Shown: positions 38,939-48,378, numbered from the stretch's first letter. The stretch is 53,519 bases of DNA from Arcicella rosea (GCF_014204325.1 NZ_JACHKT010000036.1:1-53519); one strand, 5' to 3'. The notes: a model not told the origin generated them from the letters alone. Numbers and translations: made by a program.

Positions 38939-40072
38939 ATGACTTTCGATATACAACACAATGACCCCAATTCTAAAGCCCGTGCAGGTGTACTTCAAAC
39001 CGACCACGGACAAATAGAAACTCCTATATTTATGCCCGTCGGCACGGCTGGTTCGGTAAAAGCTGTGCATCAGCGTGAACTGAAAGATGATATTCATGCC
39101 CAAATTATCTTGGGAAATACTTATCACCTTTACTTGCGTCCGGGTTTGGATATTATTGAAAAAGCGGGCGGTTTACATAAATTCAACGGTTGGGACAAAC
39201 CTATTCTCACGGATTCAGGTGGCTACCAAGTATATTCTTTGGCAGGAACTGGTAGAAAAATCAAAGAAGAAGGCGTTACTTTCAAATCTCATGTAGATGG
39301 GTCAAAACATTTCTTTAGTCCTGAAGGAGTAATGGATATTCAAAGAACCATCGGTGCAGATATTATCATGGCTTTTGATGAATGTACTCCTTATCCTTGC
39401 GAATACGGCTACGCTCGTGAATCGATGGAAATGACGCACCGTTGGCTAAAACGTTGTTGCGAACATTTCGATAGAACCGAACCGAAATACGGTTATAGCC
39501 AAACACTTTTCCCGATTGTTCAAGGAAGTGTTTACAAAGATTTAAGAGTAAAATCTGCGGAAGTAATCGCTAGTTTTGAGCGTGAAGGAAATGCCATCGG
39601 TGGACTTTCGGTGGGCGAACCTGCCGAAATGATGTACGAAATGACAGAAATGGTAACAGATATTTTGCCAAAAGATAAACCTCGTTACTTGATGGGCGTT
39701 GGTACTCCTGCTAATATTTTAGAAAGTATTGCTTTGGGAATTGATATGTTCGATTGTGTAATGCCGACTAGAAATGCCCGAAACGGAATGCTGTTTACGA
39801 CGGAAGGAACAATTAATATGAGAAACGAAAAATGGAAAGATGATTTCTCGCCAATCGACTCAGGCATTAATTGTTATGCAAGTAATTTTTATACAAAAGC
39901 ATATCTCCGCCATTTATTGAAAGCAGATGAAATGTTAGGAGCAATGATTGCCAGTGTTCATAACCTTAGTTTTTACTTATGGTTGGTTGGTCAGGCAAGA
40001 GAGCAAATTATCGCTGGAACTTTTAAAACTTGGAAAGATGCAATGGTTGTAAAATTGATGCAACGTTTATAA
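38939..40072 (+). CDS. tgt: tRNA-guanine transglycosylase
   Basis: Swaps G34 for preQ1 in tRNAs with GUN anticodons (including tRNA-Asn), a step in queuosine synthesis. The 377-residue protein has the family motifs: MPVGTAGSVKAV, the catalytic Asp region LTDSGGYQVYSL, GGLSVGEPAEMM, and the second Asp in DCVMPTRNARNG. The zinc site near the C-terminus, normally CxCxxC plus His, is reduced to INCYASNFYTKAYLRHL, leaving one Cys; this loss appears typical for Bacteroidota as far as I recall. The start is the ATG at 38939; the in-frame codon upstream is TTG. A TAATTTTG box lies at 38853-38860. Confidence 0.94.
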   Translation: MTFDIQHNDPNSKARAGVLQTDHGQIETPIFMPVGTAGSVKAVHQRELKDDIHAQIILGNTYHLYLRPGLDIIEKAGGLHKFNGWDKPILTDSGGYQVYSLAGTGRKIKEEGVTFKSHVDGSKHFFSPEGVMDIQRTIGADIIMAFDECTPYPCEYGYARESMEMTHRWLKRCCEHFDRTEPKYGYSQTLFPIVQGSVYKDLRVKSAEVIASFEREGNAIGGLSVGEPAEMMYEMTEMVTDILPKDKPRYLMGVGTPANILESIALGIDMFDCVMPTRNARNGMLFTTEGTINMRNEKWKDDFSPIDSGINCYASNFYTKAYLRHLLKADEMLGAMIASVHNLSFYLWLVGQAREQIIAGTFKTWKDAMVVKLMQRL

Positions 40073-40092
40073 TTTAAAAAATATTTAGGCTC

Positions 40093-40138
40093 AACTCTTC
40101 CTTTGAATAATTTTATTTATTATTTTTAAGGAAGAGTT
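40093..40138 (+). terminator. Possible terminator of tgt
   Basis: AACTCTTCCTT (40093-40103) pairs with AAGGAAGAGTT (40128-40138), an 11-bp perfect stem with a 24-nt AT-rich loop. No clear T-run follows, so this is a moderate call. Confidence 0.5.
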
Positions 40139-40174
40139 CTCTATCAATCAGACAGTTGTCACCTGTAAATTGCT

Positions 40175-42532
40175 ATGTTAATGAGCCTACAAACAAAATA
40201 TTGTGGGAAGTACTATTCCTACATTTGGTACATCTTTTTCTTTTCTTTCTTTTTTTGTGCTAAGATTCAAGCACAAAAGAAACTCAATGATTTTAGCGAT
40301 GAACAGCTGAAAGCTTTATTTCTGAAAGCTCAAGCAAATGGCATGTCCGAATCGCAAATCAAAGAAGCCATGTTGTTGAAAGGTTATTCGTCGGCACAGT
40401 TTGATACACTTCAAGAAAGATTTACCAAAAAGTATTTCAACAATCTTCAACCGAATTCTCCAAAAGAAATTATATCTGCTCGACAAGTAATCAAACCAGC
40501 AATTCCTTTTGTCAAAAAAGATTCTTTCGAACATCATTCTCCCAAATCTGCTATTTTCGGAGCATCACTTTTCACGCAAAATAATTTAAGTTTTGAACCC
40601 GACTTACGCATCGCTACGCCTAAAAATTATCAATTAGGGCCAGACGATGAATTGAATATTGATATTTTCGGAAATGCTTTGGATAATTATAAAGTAAAAA
40701 TCAGTCCAGAAGGAACGATAAAAATCCTCAATCTTGCTCCCATTTACATCAACGGATTAAGTATTGAAACGGCTTCCGAGAGAATTATCAAGCATCTTCG
40801 TCAACTTTATCAAGGTATTAATTTGCCCCAAAGTGGCGTTTCTGCCCAAATTACTTTGTCGAATGTTAGAAGTATTAAAGTAACACTTACAGGCGAAGTG
40901 CATCGTCCAGGCACTTATACTATTTCATCTTTAGCAAGTGTTTTTAATGCACTGTACTTGTCGGGTGGACCTTCTGAAAATGGTTCTTTCAGAAATATTC
41001 GGGTCATTAGAAATAACAAAATTGTTAGAATTATTGATTTGTACGACTTTTTACTCCGTGCCGATCAAAAAGATAATATCAGATTACAAGACCAAGATAT
41101 TATCAGAATTGCCGATTATGAAACAAGAGTAGAAATTATTGGCGAAGTAAAACGTCCGATGATTTTTGAAGTAAAATCTACAGAAAACCTCAAAGAAATA
41201 CTCCGTTTCGCTGGCGGATTTACGGATAAAGCTTACACTAATCTAATTTCTCTTAAAAGAAATACGGCAACAGGTTTAAAACTGTTTAACATTACCGAAG
41301 ACGAAGTATTGACTTTTATTCCTAAAAATGGCGATAAATATACGGTTGGTGCAATTCTGGAACGCTACGAAAATAGAGTACAAATAAAAGGAGCTGTTTT
41401 TAGAGCTGGCGAATATGCTTTGGAAAGGGGACTAAGTACAGTAAAAGAATTAATCAAAAAAGCCGAAGGTTTGAAAGAAGAAGCTTTTTTGAATCGTGCT
41501 ACAATTACTCGAAAACAAGAAAATAATGAGCCAATTATCATGGCTTTCGATGTTGGCAAATTGATTAGAAATGAAATTTCGGATATTCCTTTACAAAGAG
41601 AAGATATTGTCGAAATCAGTTCTATTCCTTCACTCCGAGAAAAAAGAACGGTTAGTATTTACGGAGAAGTAAACAAAACTGGCGTGTTTGATTTTGTAGA
41701 AGGCTTAACGATTGAAGATTTGATACTTTTTGCCAATGGTTTTACAGATGCGGCGAGTAATACAGAAATTGAATTATCAAGACGGATATTGGATGATGAT
41801 TCAACAAACACTAATCACGAGCAAGTGAAAATTTTTACGTTTAAAATTGACCGTAACTTGAAATTATCTTCTGAAAATTCAGGATTCAGATTGCAAGCCT
41901 TTGATAGAATTTACGTTCGTAAGTCGCCAAATTATGCCGTCCAGAAATCGGTAAGAATAAACGGCGAAGTGAATTTTTCAGGCGTTTATACGATAAAAGA
42001 TAAAACACAGCGTATTACGGATTTGATTCATTTGGCGGGAGGTTTGAAAAAAGAAGCTTTTCCGAAAGGAGCAAAATTTATGCGTGACAGTTCAGTCTTG
42101 GCGATAGATTTGGCTTATATTTTACAAAATCCCAATAGTTCAGACAACCTTTTATTACTCAATGGCGATTATCTTGAAATTCCAAGAACTTTAGAAACCG
42201 TAAAATTATCTGGGGAATTCTTGAATCCTGTAGCAGTAACTTTTCGTCAACATCTTAACGTAAAAGATTATATCCGACAAGCAGGAGGTTTTACTGACAA
42301 AGCCAACAAAAGAAAATTGTACATAAAATACGCCAATGGCATTTCGGATAAAACCCGAAAATTCTTGATTTTTTATACTTATCCCAAAGTTGAACAAGGG
42401 GCTGAAATTATTGTACCAAGTAAACAAAACGAAAATATACATAAACTTTCTACTGGAGAACGCATCGCTTTAGTTGGGGCAATTACTTCGGTTTCCTATT
42501 TATTAGTCAATATCAGTAATAACTTAAAATAA
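40175..42532 (+). CDS. Polysaccharide export protein with SLBB repeats (Wza-like)
   Basis: A 785-residue exported protein, expected to form the periplasmic/outer-membrane conduit for the polysaccharide made by this cluster. The signal peptide is residues 10-33 (hydrophobic, ending KIQAQ). A helical region follows (LSDEQ-like repeats: EQLKALFLKAQANGMSESQI). The Poly_export domain is near 145-235 (YQLGPDDELNIDIFGNALDN). Several SLBB domains come next, each with the pattern seen in TLTGEVHRPGTYTISSLAS, IIGEVKRPMIFEVKS, IKGAVFRAGEYALERG, SIYGEVNKTGVFDFVEG and RINGEVNFSGVYTIKD. A C-terminal hydrophobic helix ends it. No lipobox is visible, unlike Wza. The Wzz-like gene follows after 9 bp. Confidence 0.9.
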   Translation: MLMSLQTKYCGKYYSYIWYIFFFSFFFCAKIQAQKKLNDFSDEQLKALFLKAQANGMSESQIKEAMLLKGYSSAQFDTLQERFTKKYFNNLQPNSPKEIISARQVIKPAIPFVKKDSFEHHSPKSAIFGASLFTQNNLSFEPDLRIATPKNYQLGPDDELNIDIFGNALDNYKVKISPEGTIKILNLAPIYINGLSIETASERIIKHLRQLYQGINLPQSGVSAQITLSNVRSIKVTLTGEVHRPGTYTISSLASVFNALYLSGGPSENGSFRNIRVIRNNKIVRIIDLYDFLLRADQKDNIRLQDQDIIRIADYETRVEIIGEVKRPMIFEVKSTENLKEILRFAGGFTDKAYTNLISLKRNTATGLKLFNITEDEVLTFIPKNGDKYTVGAILERYENRVQIKGAVFRAGEYALERGLSTVKELIKKAEGLKEEAFLNRATITRKQENNEPIIMAFDVGKLIRNEISDIPLQREDIVEISSIPSLREKRTVSIYGEVNKTGVFDFVEGLTIEDLILFANGFTDAASNTEIELSRRILDDDSTNTNHEQVKIFTFKIDRNLKLSSENSGFRLQAFDRIYVRKSPNYAVQKSVRINGEVNFSGVYTIKDKTQRITDLIHLAGGLKKEAFPKGAKFMRDSSVLAIDLAYILQNPNSSDNLLLLNGDYLEIPRTLETVKLSGEFLNPVAVTFRQHLNVKDYIRQAGGFTDKANKRKLYIKYANGISDKTRKFLIFYTYPKVEQGAEIIVPSKQNENIHKLSTGERIALVGAITSVSYLLVNISNNLK

Positions 42533-42541
42533 ATCTATACC

Positions 42542-43585
42542 ATGAAAACTAACCCTATTTTTAACAATTTTAGGCTATTTCCTTTGCTTCGTTTACTACT
42601 TCAGAAGAAATGGAAAATATTCATTGTTAGTACTTTATTTACTTTTTCAGGGATTTTGATAGCCTATAATATTCCAAATGAATATACTTCGCAAGTTCAG
42701 ATTTTGCCCGAATTGGAAATCAAAGAAGGCACTGAAAGTATGAATAATTTTAAATCTTTGGCTGGACTCGCTGGCGTTGACCTTAGTAGTTTTGGTTCTA
42801 CCGAAGCTGTTCGCCCAGATTTATATCCAAATATTTTGCAGAGTACGCCTTTTTTGATGCAATTACTTCATTTAAAAGTTTTCTCAATTCAACACCAACG
42901 AGAAATGCTAGTTTCGGAATATTTGAAAGAGTGTAGGAAAAAGGAAATACTTGTTAAGCTTGTTGGCGAATCAAATAAAAATGAATTATTGATTTCAAGT
43001 CCCAAGATGTCGGAACTGATTCATTTAAATAAAGAGGAAGATATACAAATTAGAGAATTGCATAAAAGAGTGGTGACTTCTTTAGACAAAAAAACAGGTG
43101 TAATTACCATGTCTGTAAAAATGCAAGACCCTGTAATTGCCGCTACGCTTGCCAAATTTACGCAAGACTATCTACTGAAATATGTGATTCAGTACCGAAC
43201 AGAAAAAACGCAAAAAGACATAGATTTCTTATCCTCTCGAATCAATGAAGCTCAAAAAAATTATGATAAAGCTCTTTTTGCTTACTCTCATTATCAGGAT
43301 ATGAACAGGAATTTATTCTTGAATATCGCAAAAGATGAGGGCAAAAAACTACAACACGAAGTTGAATTGGCTTATAATCTTTATACGCAATTGGCTACTG
43401 AATTGGAAGAAACCAAGATTAGGATTCACCGAGAAACACCCGTTTTTAAAGTCCTAGAACCCGCACAAGTGCCTGTGAAGAAAAGTAGTCCTTCGAGAGG
43501 AATTATCATTGTAGCCTTCACTTTGTTGGGTTTGGTCTTTTCAATTGCTATTATCATAATTAGATACACAAAGTTTTTTAAGTAA
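42542..43585 (+). CDS. Wzz-like polysaccharide chain-length determinant
   Basis: A 347-residue inner-membrane protein of the polysaccharide co-polymerase family. The first transmembrane helix is at about residues 25-45 (WKIFIVSTLFTFSGILIAYN), followed by the Wzz segment (YTSQVQILPEL). A long periplasmic coiled coil (KDIDFLSSRINEAQKNYDKA) leads to the GNVR-type segment (FKVLEPAQVPVKKSSPSR) before the second helix near 322-342. No C-terminal Walker/tyrosine kinase domain, so it controls chain length without its own BY-kinase. It lies between the export protein and the first transferase, with gaps of 9 and 4 bp. Confidence 0.9.
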   Translation: MKTNPIFNNFRLFPLLRLLLQKKWKIFIVSTLFTFSGILIAYNIPNEYTSQVQILPELEIKEGTESMNNFKSLAGLAGVDLSSFGSTEAVRPDLYPNILQSTPFLMQLLHLKVFSIQHQREMLVSEYLKECRKKEILVKLVGESNKNELLISSPKMSELIHLNKEEDIQIRELHKRVVTSLDKKTGVITMSVKMQDPVIAATLAKFTQDYLLKYVIQYRTEKTQKDIDFLSSRINEAQKNYDKALFAYSHYQDMNRNLFLNIAKDEGKKLQHEVELAYNLYTQLATELEETKIRIHRETPVFKVLEPAQVPVKKSSPSRGIIIVAFTLLGLVFSIAIIIIRYTKFFK

Positions 43586-43589
43586 AAAG

Positions 43590-44456
43590 ATGATTTATGT
43601 TTATCCAAAATTTCGTTCCAGAATAGACATTGGCATCAGAATAGGAGGGATGGGCTTGGCTAATTGTCTGCTGGTTTATGCCAGAGCTTTGTGTTTGGCA
43701 AAAAAGCTAAACGCCAAAATGATTGCTCCAACTTGGGAGCAATTCAATTTCGGGCCGTACTTACGACAAGAATCTGACAAAAGACATTACTTCAACATTT
43801 TCAAAAAAGAAGGAATTTCTGGCGGGAAGAAGTATTTTCTGTTGAAAAGTTTACAAAAAATTTCAGAAAACGAATTGTCGGAAATTGAACATTTGAAGTA
43901 TCAAAATCTCCTGATTGAAGTAAAAGGCGTTCAGCCTTATTTCAAGGATTTGATTGCTGAACGAGATTTTATTGTAGAAAATGTGCTAAAACTCATTCAT
44001 CCATTTCGGTTGAATGAAGTACAACACTTTTCATTTTCAAGAAAAATAGGTATTCATATTCGTTTGGGAGACTATCACCATTCGGCACAAAAAAGTTTGG
44101 ATTGGTATCTGGAAATTATCCGTCAAATTGATTTACACACGAATTGCAGTTACAATTTTTTACTTTTTTCAGATGGAAAACCTAAAGAATTAACACAACT
44201 TTTAAATTACTCTTCAAGAATCCAACACATTCATTTTGGTTCTTCGATAGCTGACCTTGTGGCTTTATCGAAATGTGAATTTATTATTGGTTCAAATTCT
44301 ACATTTTCAGCTTGGGCAAGTTTTATGGGCAATAAAATGTTGTTGATTCCAGAACCTAAAGGCTATTTGAATGATTTTTCGGGTTTGGATTATTTTGTTT
44401 TGGATGAAGTACCGATTTTGTCGAGAGAAGTTTTGGGGAGGGTTATTAAAATCTGA
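43590..44456 (+). CDS. Family 11-like (alpha-1,2-fucosyltransferase-type) glycosyltransferase
   Basis: A 288-residue cytosolic transferase. The start (IGGMGLANCLLVYARALCLA) is like the opening of GT11 proteins (GGLGNQLFQYA...). The nucleotide-binding motif IGIHIRLGDY resembles the GT11 HxRRxD motif, and IGSNSTFSAWASFMG matches the usual C-terminal SxFSWWAA-type segment. The donor is therefore probably GDP-fucose or a related GDP sugar, but the second Arg of the motif is missing, so activity on fucose is uncertain. Tightly packed after the Wzz-like gene (4 bp). The twin hairpin element lies directly after it. Confidence 0.75.
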   Translation: MIYVYPKFRSRIDIGIRIGGMGLANCLLVYARALCLAKKLNAKMIAPTWEQFNFGPYLRQESDKRHYFNIFKKEGISGGKKYFLLKSLQKISENELSEIEHLKYQNLLIEVKGVQPYFKDLIAERDFIVENVLKLIHPFRLNEVQHFSFSRKIGIHIRLGDYHHSAQKSLDWYLEIIRQIDLHTNCSYNFLLFSDGKPKELTQLLNYSSRIQHIHFGSSIADLVALSKCEFIIGSNSTFSAWASFMGNKMLLIPEPKGYLNDFSGLDYFVLDEVPILSREVLGRVIKI

Positions 44457-44470
44457 GGTTATGGAAAGTG

Positions 44471-44523
44471 GTGGCTGGTCGGGAGACCAACCACGGAAAA
44501 AGACTGGTCGGGAGACCAGCCAC
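44471..44523 (+). repeat. GC-rich twin hairpins with alternative pairing
   Basis: Two nearly identical units, each with TGGTC-GGGA-GACCA, lie at 44471-44494 and 44502-44523. Each can fold alone. The 5' arm of the first (44471-44480) also pairs perfectly with the 3' arm of the second (44514-44523), with 44485-44489 pairing 44505-44509 inside. The GC content stands out from the surrounding AT-rich cluster. No T-run follows. Confidence 0.8.
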
Positions 44524-44551
44524 GGGAAGTGAGGATTATTAAAATCAAGTC

Positions 44552-45802
44552 ATGAAAAAATCACTACACATAAATACAGACTCAGCTTGGCTTTTGGCAT
44601 ACACTTTTACACAGGTTTGCCTGAATGCCATGATTATCAAATACCTCACCAGTACTTTTTCTACCCAAGAGTACGGCATTATTAGTCTTTTTAATGCTTC
44701 GTTACAATTCTTTTCAATGATATTTTTTGCTTCGTTTAACCAAACTGCCAGTACTTTCGCTTTTCGTTTTCAAAGTTTCAATCGTATTTTTTTGTACTTA
44801 CATCCTCAATTTTTTAAAATTTACGGCTTGGTCGTAGTGGCTGTTTTTGTCTTTATTTTTTGGTCTATTTATCTTCATCAATTTCAATACTTTGCCCTAA
44901 GTCTGTGGCTAATTCCGATTGCCATACTGGAATCGCAGCATGAATTTTATAAAACTCGTTTGCATTTACTCCAACAACGTAAACAAATCGCAATTGCGAT
45001 TACGCTTTACTTTGGGATTCGCCTCTTTTTGTTGATTTTCTTTATTCATTTTTCAAAAAGCCTACACGCTGTTTGGGGAGCTTGGGCGATAAGTACTTTG
45101 CTGAGTCTTTTTTACTTAAAACATATTTTTAGTAAAACTGTAATACCCGAAAATAATGTGCAAGAAAACCCTTCTTGGACAGAAATTGATAGTTTTTCAC
45201 GTTGGTTGATGCTCGTAAATACTTTTGCTTGGGTGCAAGTTTGGCTCGATCGTTGGTTACTCAGTGGCTTTCTGAGTACTTCCGAAACAGGTTTGTACAG
45301 TTCTTATTCTCAGCTTGCTATTCATCCTTTTAGTATTATTTCGGGTTTATTGATGGCGAAATTTAGTCCGTTTTTATACAAAAATGTTGTAGATAAATCT
45401 CAAAGAAATGAATTTATAAAAAATGTAAAATCCTTATTTTCAACCTATTTACTTATCTGTTCAGTAGAAATTTTCTTTATTTTTTTATTGCAAGATTTTC
45501 TATTGGAATTACTCTTGGGGAAAGCCTTTTTGGAACAAAAAGAGCTTTTCATCTGGCTTTGTTTTGCTTGGATGATTTTTCAATTAGGGCATTTACTCAG
45601 TTTTCTATTGAATGTTTTGGGACAAGCCAAAGCTTTATTCGTACCAAATTTTATTACGGCTTTGGTTTCGGTTGTTGCCAATATTTTACTGATTCCCAAA
45701 TTCGGTATTTCGGGAATCGTCATTGCTTTTATTTTGACGGGAATTACTAAAAACCTAAGCCTTTTATCATCGCTGTACTTTTTTAGAAAAACTTTTTGGT
45801 GA
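44552..45802 (+). CDS. Wzx-like polysaccharide flippase
   Basis: A 416-residue integral membrane protein with about twelve hydrophobic helices, of the polysaccharide transporter (MOP/PST) superfamily. The start (DSAWLLAYTFTQVCLNAMII, FSTQEYGIISLFNASLQFFS) has the usual first two helices and the conserved GxxS/N pattern. A mid-protein WLDRWLLSGFLSTSETGLYS matches the flippase family motif around helix 7. It is expected to flip the undecaprenyl-linked repeat unit to the periplasm for the Wzy-like polymerase encoded next. The intergenic gap to that gene is filled by an inverted repeat. Confidence 0.85.
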   Translation: MKKSLHINTDSAWLLAYTFTQVCLNAMIIKYLTSTFSTQEYGIISLFNASLQFFSMIFFASFNQTASTFAFRFQSFNRIFLYLHPQFFKIYGLVVVAVFVFIFWSIYLHQFQYFALSLWLIPIAILESQHEFYKTRLHLLQQRKQIAIAITLYFGIRLFLLIFFIHFSKSLHAVWGAWAISTLLSLFYLKHIFSKTVIPENNVQENPSWTEIDSFSRWLMLVNTFAWVQVWLDRWLLSGFLSTSETGLYSSYSQLAIHPFSIISGLLMAKFSPFLYKNVVDKSQRNEFIKNVKSLFSTYLLICSVEIFFIFLLQDFLLELLLGKAFLEQKELFIWLCFAWMIFQLGHLLSFLLNVLGQAKALFVPNFITALVSVVANILLIPKFGISGIVIAFILTGITKNLSLLSSLYFFRKTFW

Positions 45803-45952
45803 TTAGTTAATAGTGACTGGTGATTATAATTTTAAGAATCTAATTATCAATTACTTACAAAAAAAAGAAACATCTCTTAAATTATATAGCAATCTGAATA
45901 TTCTATAAAACTTAAAAAATCTAATCACCAATCACCATTTACTGATAACTAA
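45803..45952. repeat. Imperfect inverted repeat filling the wzx-wzy gap
   Basis: Arms at 45803-45825 and 45930-45952 match in 19 of 23 positions when one is inverted. GGTGATT-type words are present in both arms and again between them. The repeat begins at the flippase stop codon and ends one base before the next ATG. No gene is inside. Confidence 0.75.
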
Positions 45953-45953
45953 T

Positions 45954-47300
45954 ATGTGGGATAATCTGCTGATTTCTTTGGTCATCGACCTATCGGTTTT
46001 CTTGCTTTGTATTTCGCTTTTGTGGCGTTACGGCAAGTTGTCGGCTTATCATCCTGCTACGATTTATTTGGTTTTTCATTTTCTGATTTTCACCGTTCGT
46101 TTGTTTGCGATTAATCGTGGAGCAGCACTTTTCTTGAGTAATAGCACTTATTTTGTGGGTACAGAAAACCATGAAATTAGTCGTGCTGCTTTTTGGGCAG
46201 ATATGGGTTTTCTGGCAATGACGCTTGCTTGGCTTGTGGAAGCTCAGAAAAATAAAGACGATTTTATTCAGACTGAACAAAGTATTTTGATTGATAGAAA
46301 AGTACTGAATATGATACTTTTTGTGACGATTCCTTTGGGGATTTGGGGGATTTTTTCTCAGCAATATATTCCGATGCTTGGCAAATCAGAACATGATTTT
46401 GGCGATTGGGAACGCTCTTCGTATTTATCGAATACCCAAAATTTTGTGGTGTTGAGTATGATGGCTTTGATTTTTAAAAATGGCTTCAAGAAAATTTACT
46501 TGGCAATTGTCGTGATTTTCCTCCTGATTTTGGCTTTGCAAGGTTATCATCGTTATCGAGTAATTGTTCCGCTGATTTTTTTAGGTTCGTTGTATTTGTA
46601 TCGGCATCAACAAAAGTGGATGCCCAAACGCTATTGGTTTATCGGGATTTTTTGTTTTTTACTTTTTTTGCCTTTGAAGTATATCGGGAAATTGGTGCAA
46701 GAAGGAGCGACGCTGAAAGATTTTTCAGATTTTTTCACGGAATACCAAGAAGTAAGTGGCGACGGGAGTAATGCAGATTTGGCTTTTTTGGATATGTATG
46801 CAGTGTCGATGACTTTGGTGGATGAGGCTGGTTCGTATTATTATGGCAAAACTTTTTTCCCCATTTTAGTTTCACCGATTCCAAGAAATTTTTGGAATGA
46901 AAAACCTTCATTAATGCAGTGGACGTTGGATATTTCTGTTCCAGAACGTGACATTAGTAAACTGGGTGCGGTTTGTTCGATTTATGGCGAAGCTTATGCC
47001 AATTTTGGTTACTTCGGAATTGTGCTGATTCCCTTTCTGTTTGCTCGATTTACGGCTCGCTGTTACTTTAAAGTACTCCGAAGTCCGCCCGATTCTGCTT
47101 TTGTCTTTTTGTACTTTTTATTGATTTCTGTTTTGGTGCAGGTTTATCGAGATGGCTTGGTTTCAATCTTTACTTTTATTGTGATTTATAATATTCCATG
47201 TTTGTTAATTTGGCTTTTTAGTGTTTTGAAAGGGAAACTGTTCTATGAAAAAAACGGAAATTATCTTTTGGATGAATATTCCGAGTTTTCATCAAAATGA
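45954..47300 (+). CDS. Wzy-like O-antigen/exopolysaccharide polymerase
   Basis: A 448-residue inner-membrane protein with eleven or so hydrophobic helices, the hallmark of Wzy-type polymerases that link repeat units in the periplasm. A large loop (about residues 240-330: EYQEVSGDGSNADLAFLDMY, SPIPRNFWNEKPSLMQWTLD) is in the expected place; the PRxxWxxKP segment is found in oligosaccharide repeat-unit polymerases. Sequence conservation is low, so the call depends on topology, that segment and the Wzx/Wzz neighbours. Its last 56 bp overlap the next gene. Confidence 0.8.
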   Translation: MWDNLLISLVIDLSVFLLCISLLWRYGKLSAYHPATIYLVFHFLIFTVRLFAINRGAALFLSNSTYFVGTENHEISRAAFWADMGFLAMTLAWLVEAQKNKDDFIQTEQSILIDRKVLNMILFVTIPLGIWGIFSQQYIPMLGKSEHDFGDWERSSYLSNTQNFVVLSMMALIFKNGFKKIYLAIVVIFLLILALQGYHRYRVIVPLIFLGSLYLYRHQQKWMPKRYWFIGIFCFLLFLPLKYIGKLVQEGATLKDFSDFFTEYQEVSGDGSNADLAFLDMYAVSMTLVDEAGSYYYGKTFFPILVSPIPRNFWNEKPSLMQWTLDISVPERDISKLGAVCSIYGEAYANFGYFGIVLIPFLFARFTARCYFKVLRSPPDSAFVFLYFLLISVLVQVYRDGLVSIFTFIVIYNIPCLLIWLFSVLKGKLFYEKNGNYLLDEYSEFSSK

Positions 47301-48378
47301 TTTTTTGAATGAAATCTCTATTGATTTTGAATTATTCGTAGTTTTTGCTCATAAAATAAATGTTGAAAGAGTACAACAAGGTTGGGATTTTAGCGAAAAT
47401 TCCATGAATTTTTCTTACTGTTATCTTTCAGATAAAAGTGTTTTTCAAATCTTTCAATTCATTTATCAACACAAAAACGCTTTGCATATTTTCGGTGGAA
47501 TTTGGGCTGAAAAGTACTTTTTTATGGCTTTGCTCTTACTAAAATGGTTGAAAGGGAAGTACTTGATTTACTCCGAAGCTCCAATTCCGAATAAAAAACG
47601 AAGTATTTTTAAGCGATTTTTTCTACAAAATGGCTTCAACTTTATCGCTCGAAAACTCCTTCAAGATGCCAAAGGCTGTTTGGCTGTGGGAAAAAGTGGA
47701 GAGGATTTCTTTAAAAAATTGGGGGTTGACGAAAATCGAATTTTGCCTTTTGGCTATTTTAGAAATTTAAGTATTAGTGAAAAGCAAAAAATCAACAAGA
47801 ATACAATTGAATTTATCTTCGTCGGACAATTGATTGAACGAAAAGGAATCACTTTATTGATTGATGCAATTTTTGCTCTGAAACAGCATTTTGATAATTT
47901 TTCTTTGACAATTATCGGTTCTGGGAGACTTGAAAGTACAATTCTTGAACAAATTCAGCATTATCAATTACAGAATCATGTAAAATTACTCGGAACAATT
48001 CCAGCCGATGAAGTACCAACATTCATTCAAAAAGCAGATTTATTAATTCTTCCTTCTGATTTCGATGGTTGGGGAATGGTTGTCAATGAAGCTATTTTAT
48101 GCCAAACGCCCGTTTTGGTTTCGGATGCTTGTGGTGCTTCTTCACTGATAAAAAACAATCAAAATGGCTTTATTTTTCAAGCTGGAGATCTTCATTCTTT
48201 GCTGAATCAGTTGCAGCATTTTATGAATTTATCAGAAAAAGCAAGATTTGAATTAGAGGAGAAAGTACAAGAAACAGCCGAAAAAATTCATACAAAATCA
48301 ATTTCAAGCTATTTTGGTCAATGTATTGATTTTTGCTTAAATCCACATCTACCAAAACCTAAACCTACTTGGCTATGA
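47245..48378 (+). CDS. Family 4 glycosyltransferase
   Basis: A 377-residue GT-B enzyme for assembly of the repeat unit on the cytosolic side. The C-terminal nucleotide-sugar domain is clear: FVGQLIERKGITLLIDA, the glycine-rich TIIGSGRLE, HVKLLGTIPADEVPTFIQ, and the EX7E-like segment DGWGMVVNEAILCQTPVLVS. The N-terminal acceptor half is divergent. It starts inside the polymerase gene (56-bp overlap); an ATG at 47272 would shorten the overlap to 29 bp. The next gene overlaps its stop by 4 bp. Sugar unknown. Confidence 0.9.
   Translation: MKKTEIIFWMNIPSFHQNDFLNEISIDFELFVVFAHKINVERVQQGWDFSENSMNFSYCYLSDKSVFQIFQFIYQHKNALHIFGGIWAEKYFFMALLLLKWLKGKYLIYSEAPIPNKKRSIFKRFFLQNGFNFIARKLLQDAKGCLAVGKSGEDFFKKLGVDENRILPFGYFRNLSISEKQKINKNTIEFIFVGQLIERKGITLLIDAIFALKQHFDNFSLTIIGSGRLESTILEQIQHYQLQNHVKLLGTIPADEVPTFIQKADLLILPSDFDGWGMVVNEAILCQTPVLVSDACGASSLIKNNQNGFIFQAGDLHSLLNQLQHFMNLSEKARFELEEKVQETAEKIHTKSISSYFGQCIDFCLNPHLPKPKPTWL

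Noticed and set aside
45990-46364. Minus-strand open frame of 124 codons inside the polymerase gene
   Set aside because: Antisense to transmembrane helices of the polymerase; no start context or domain.
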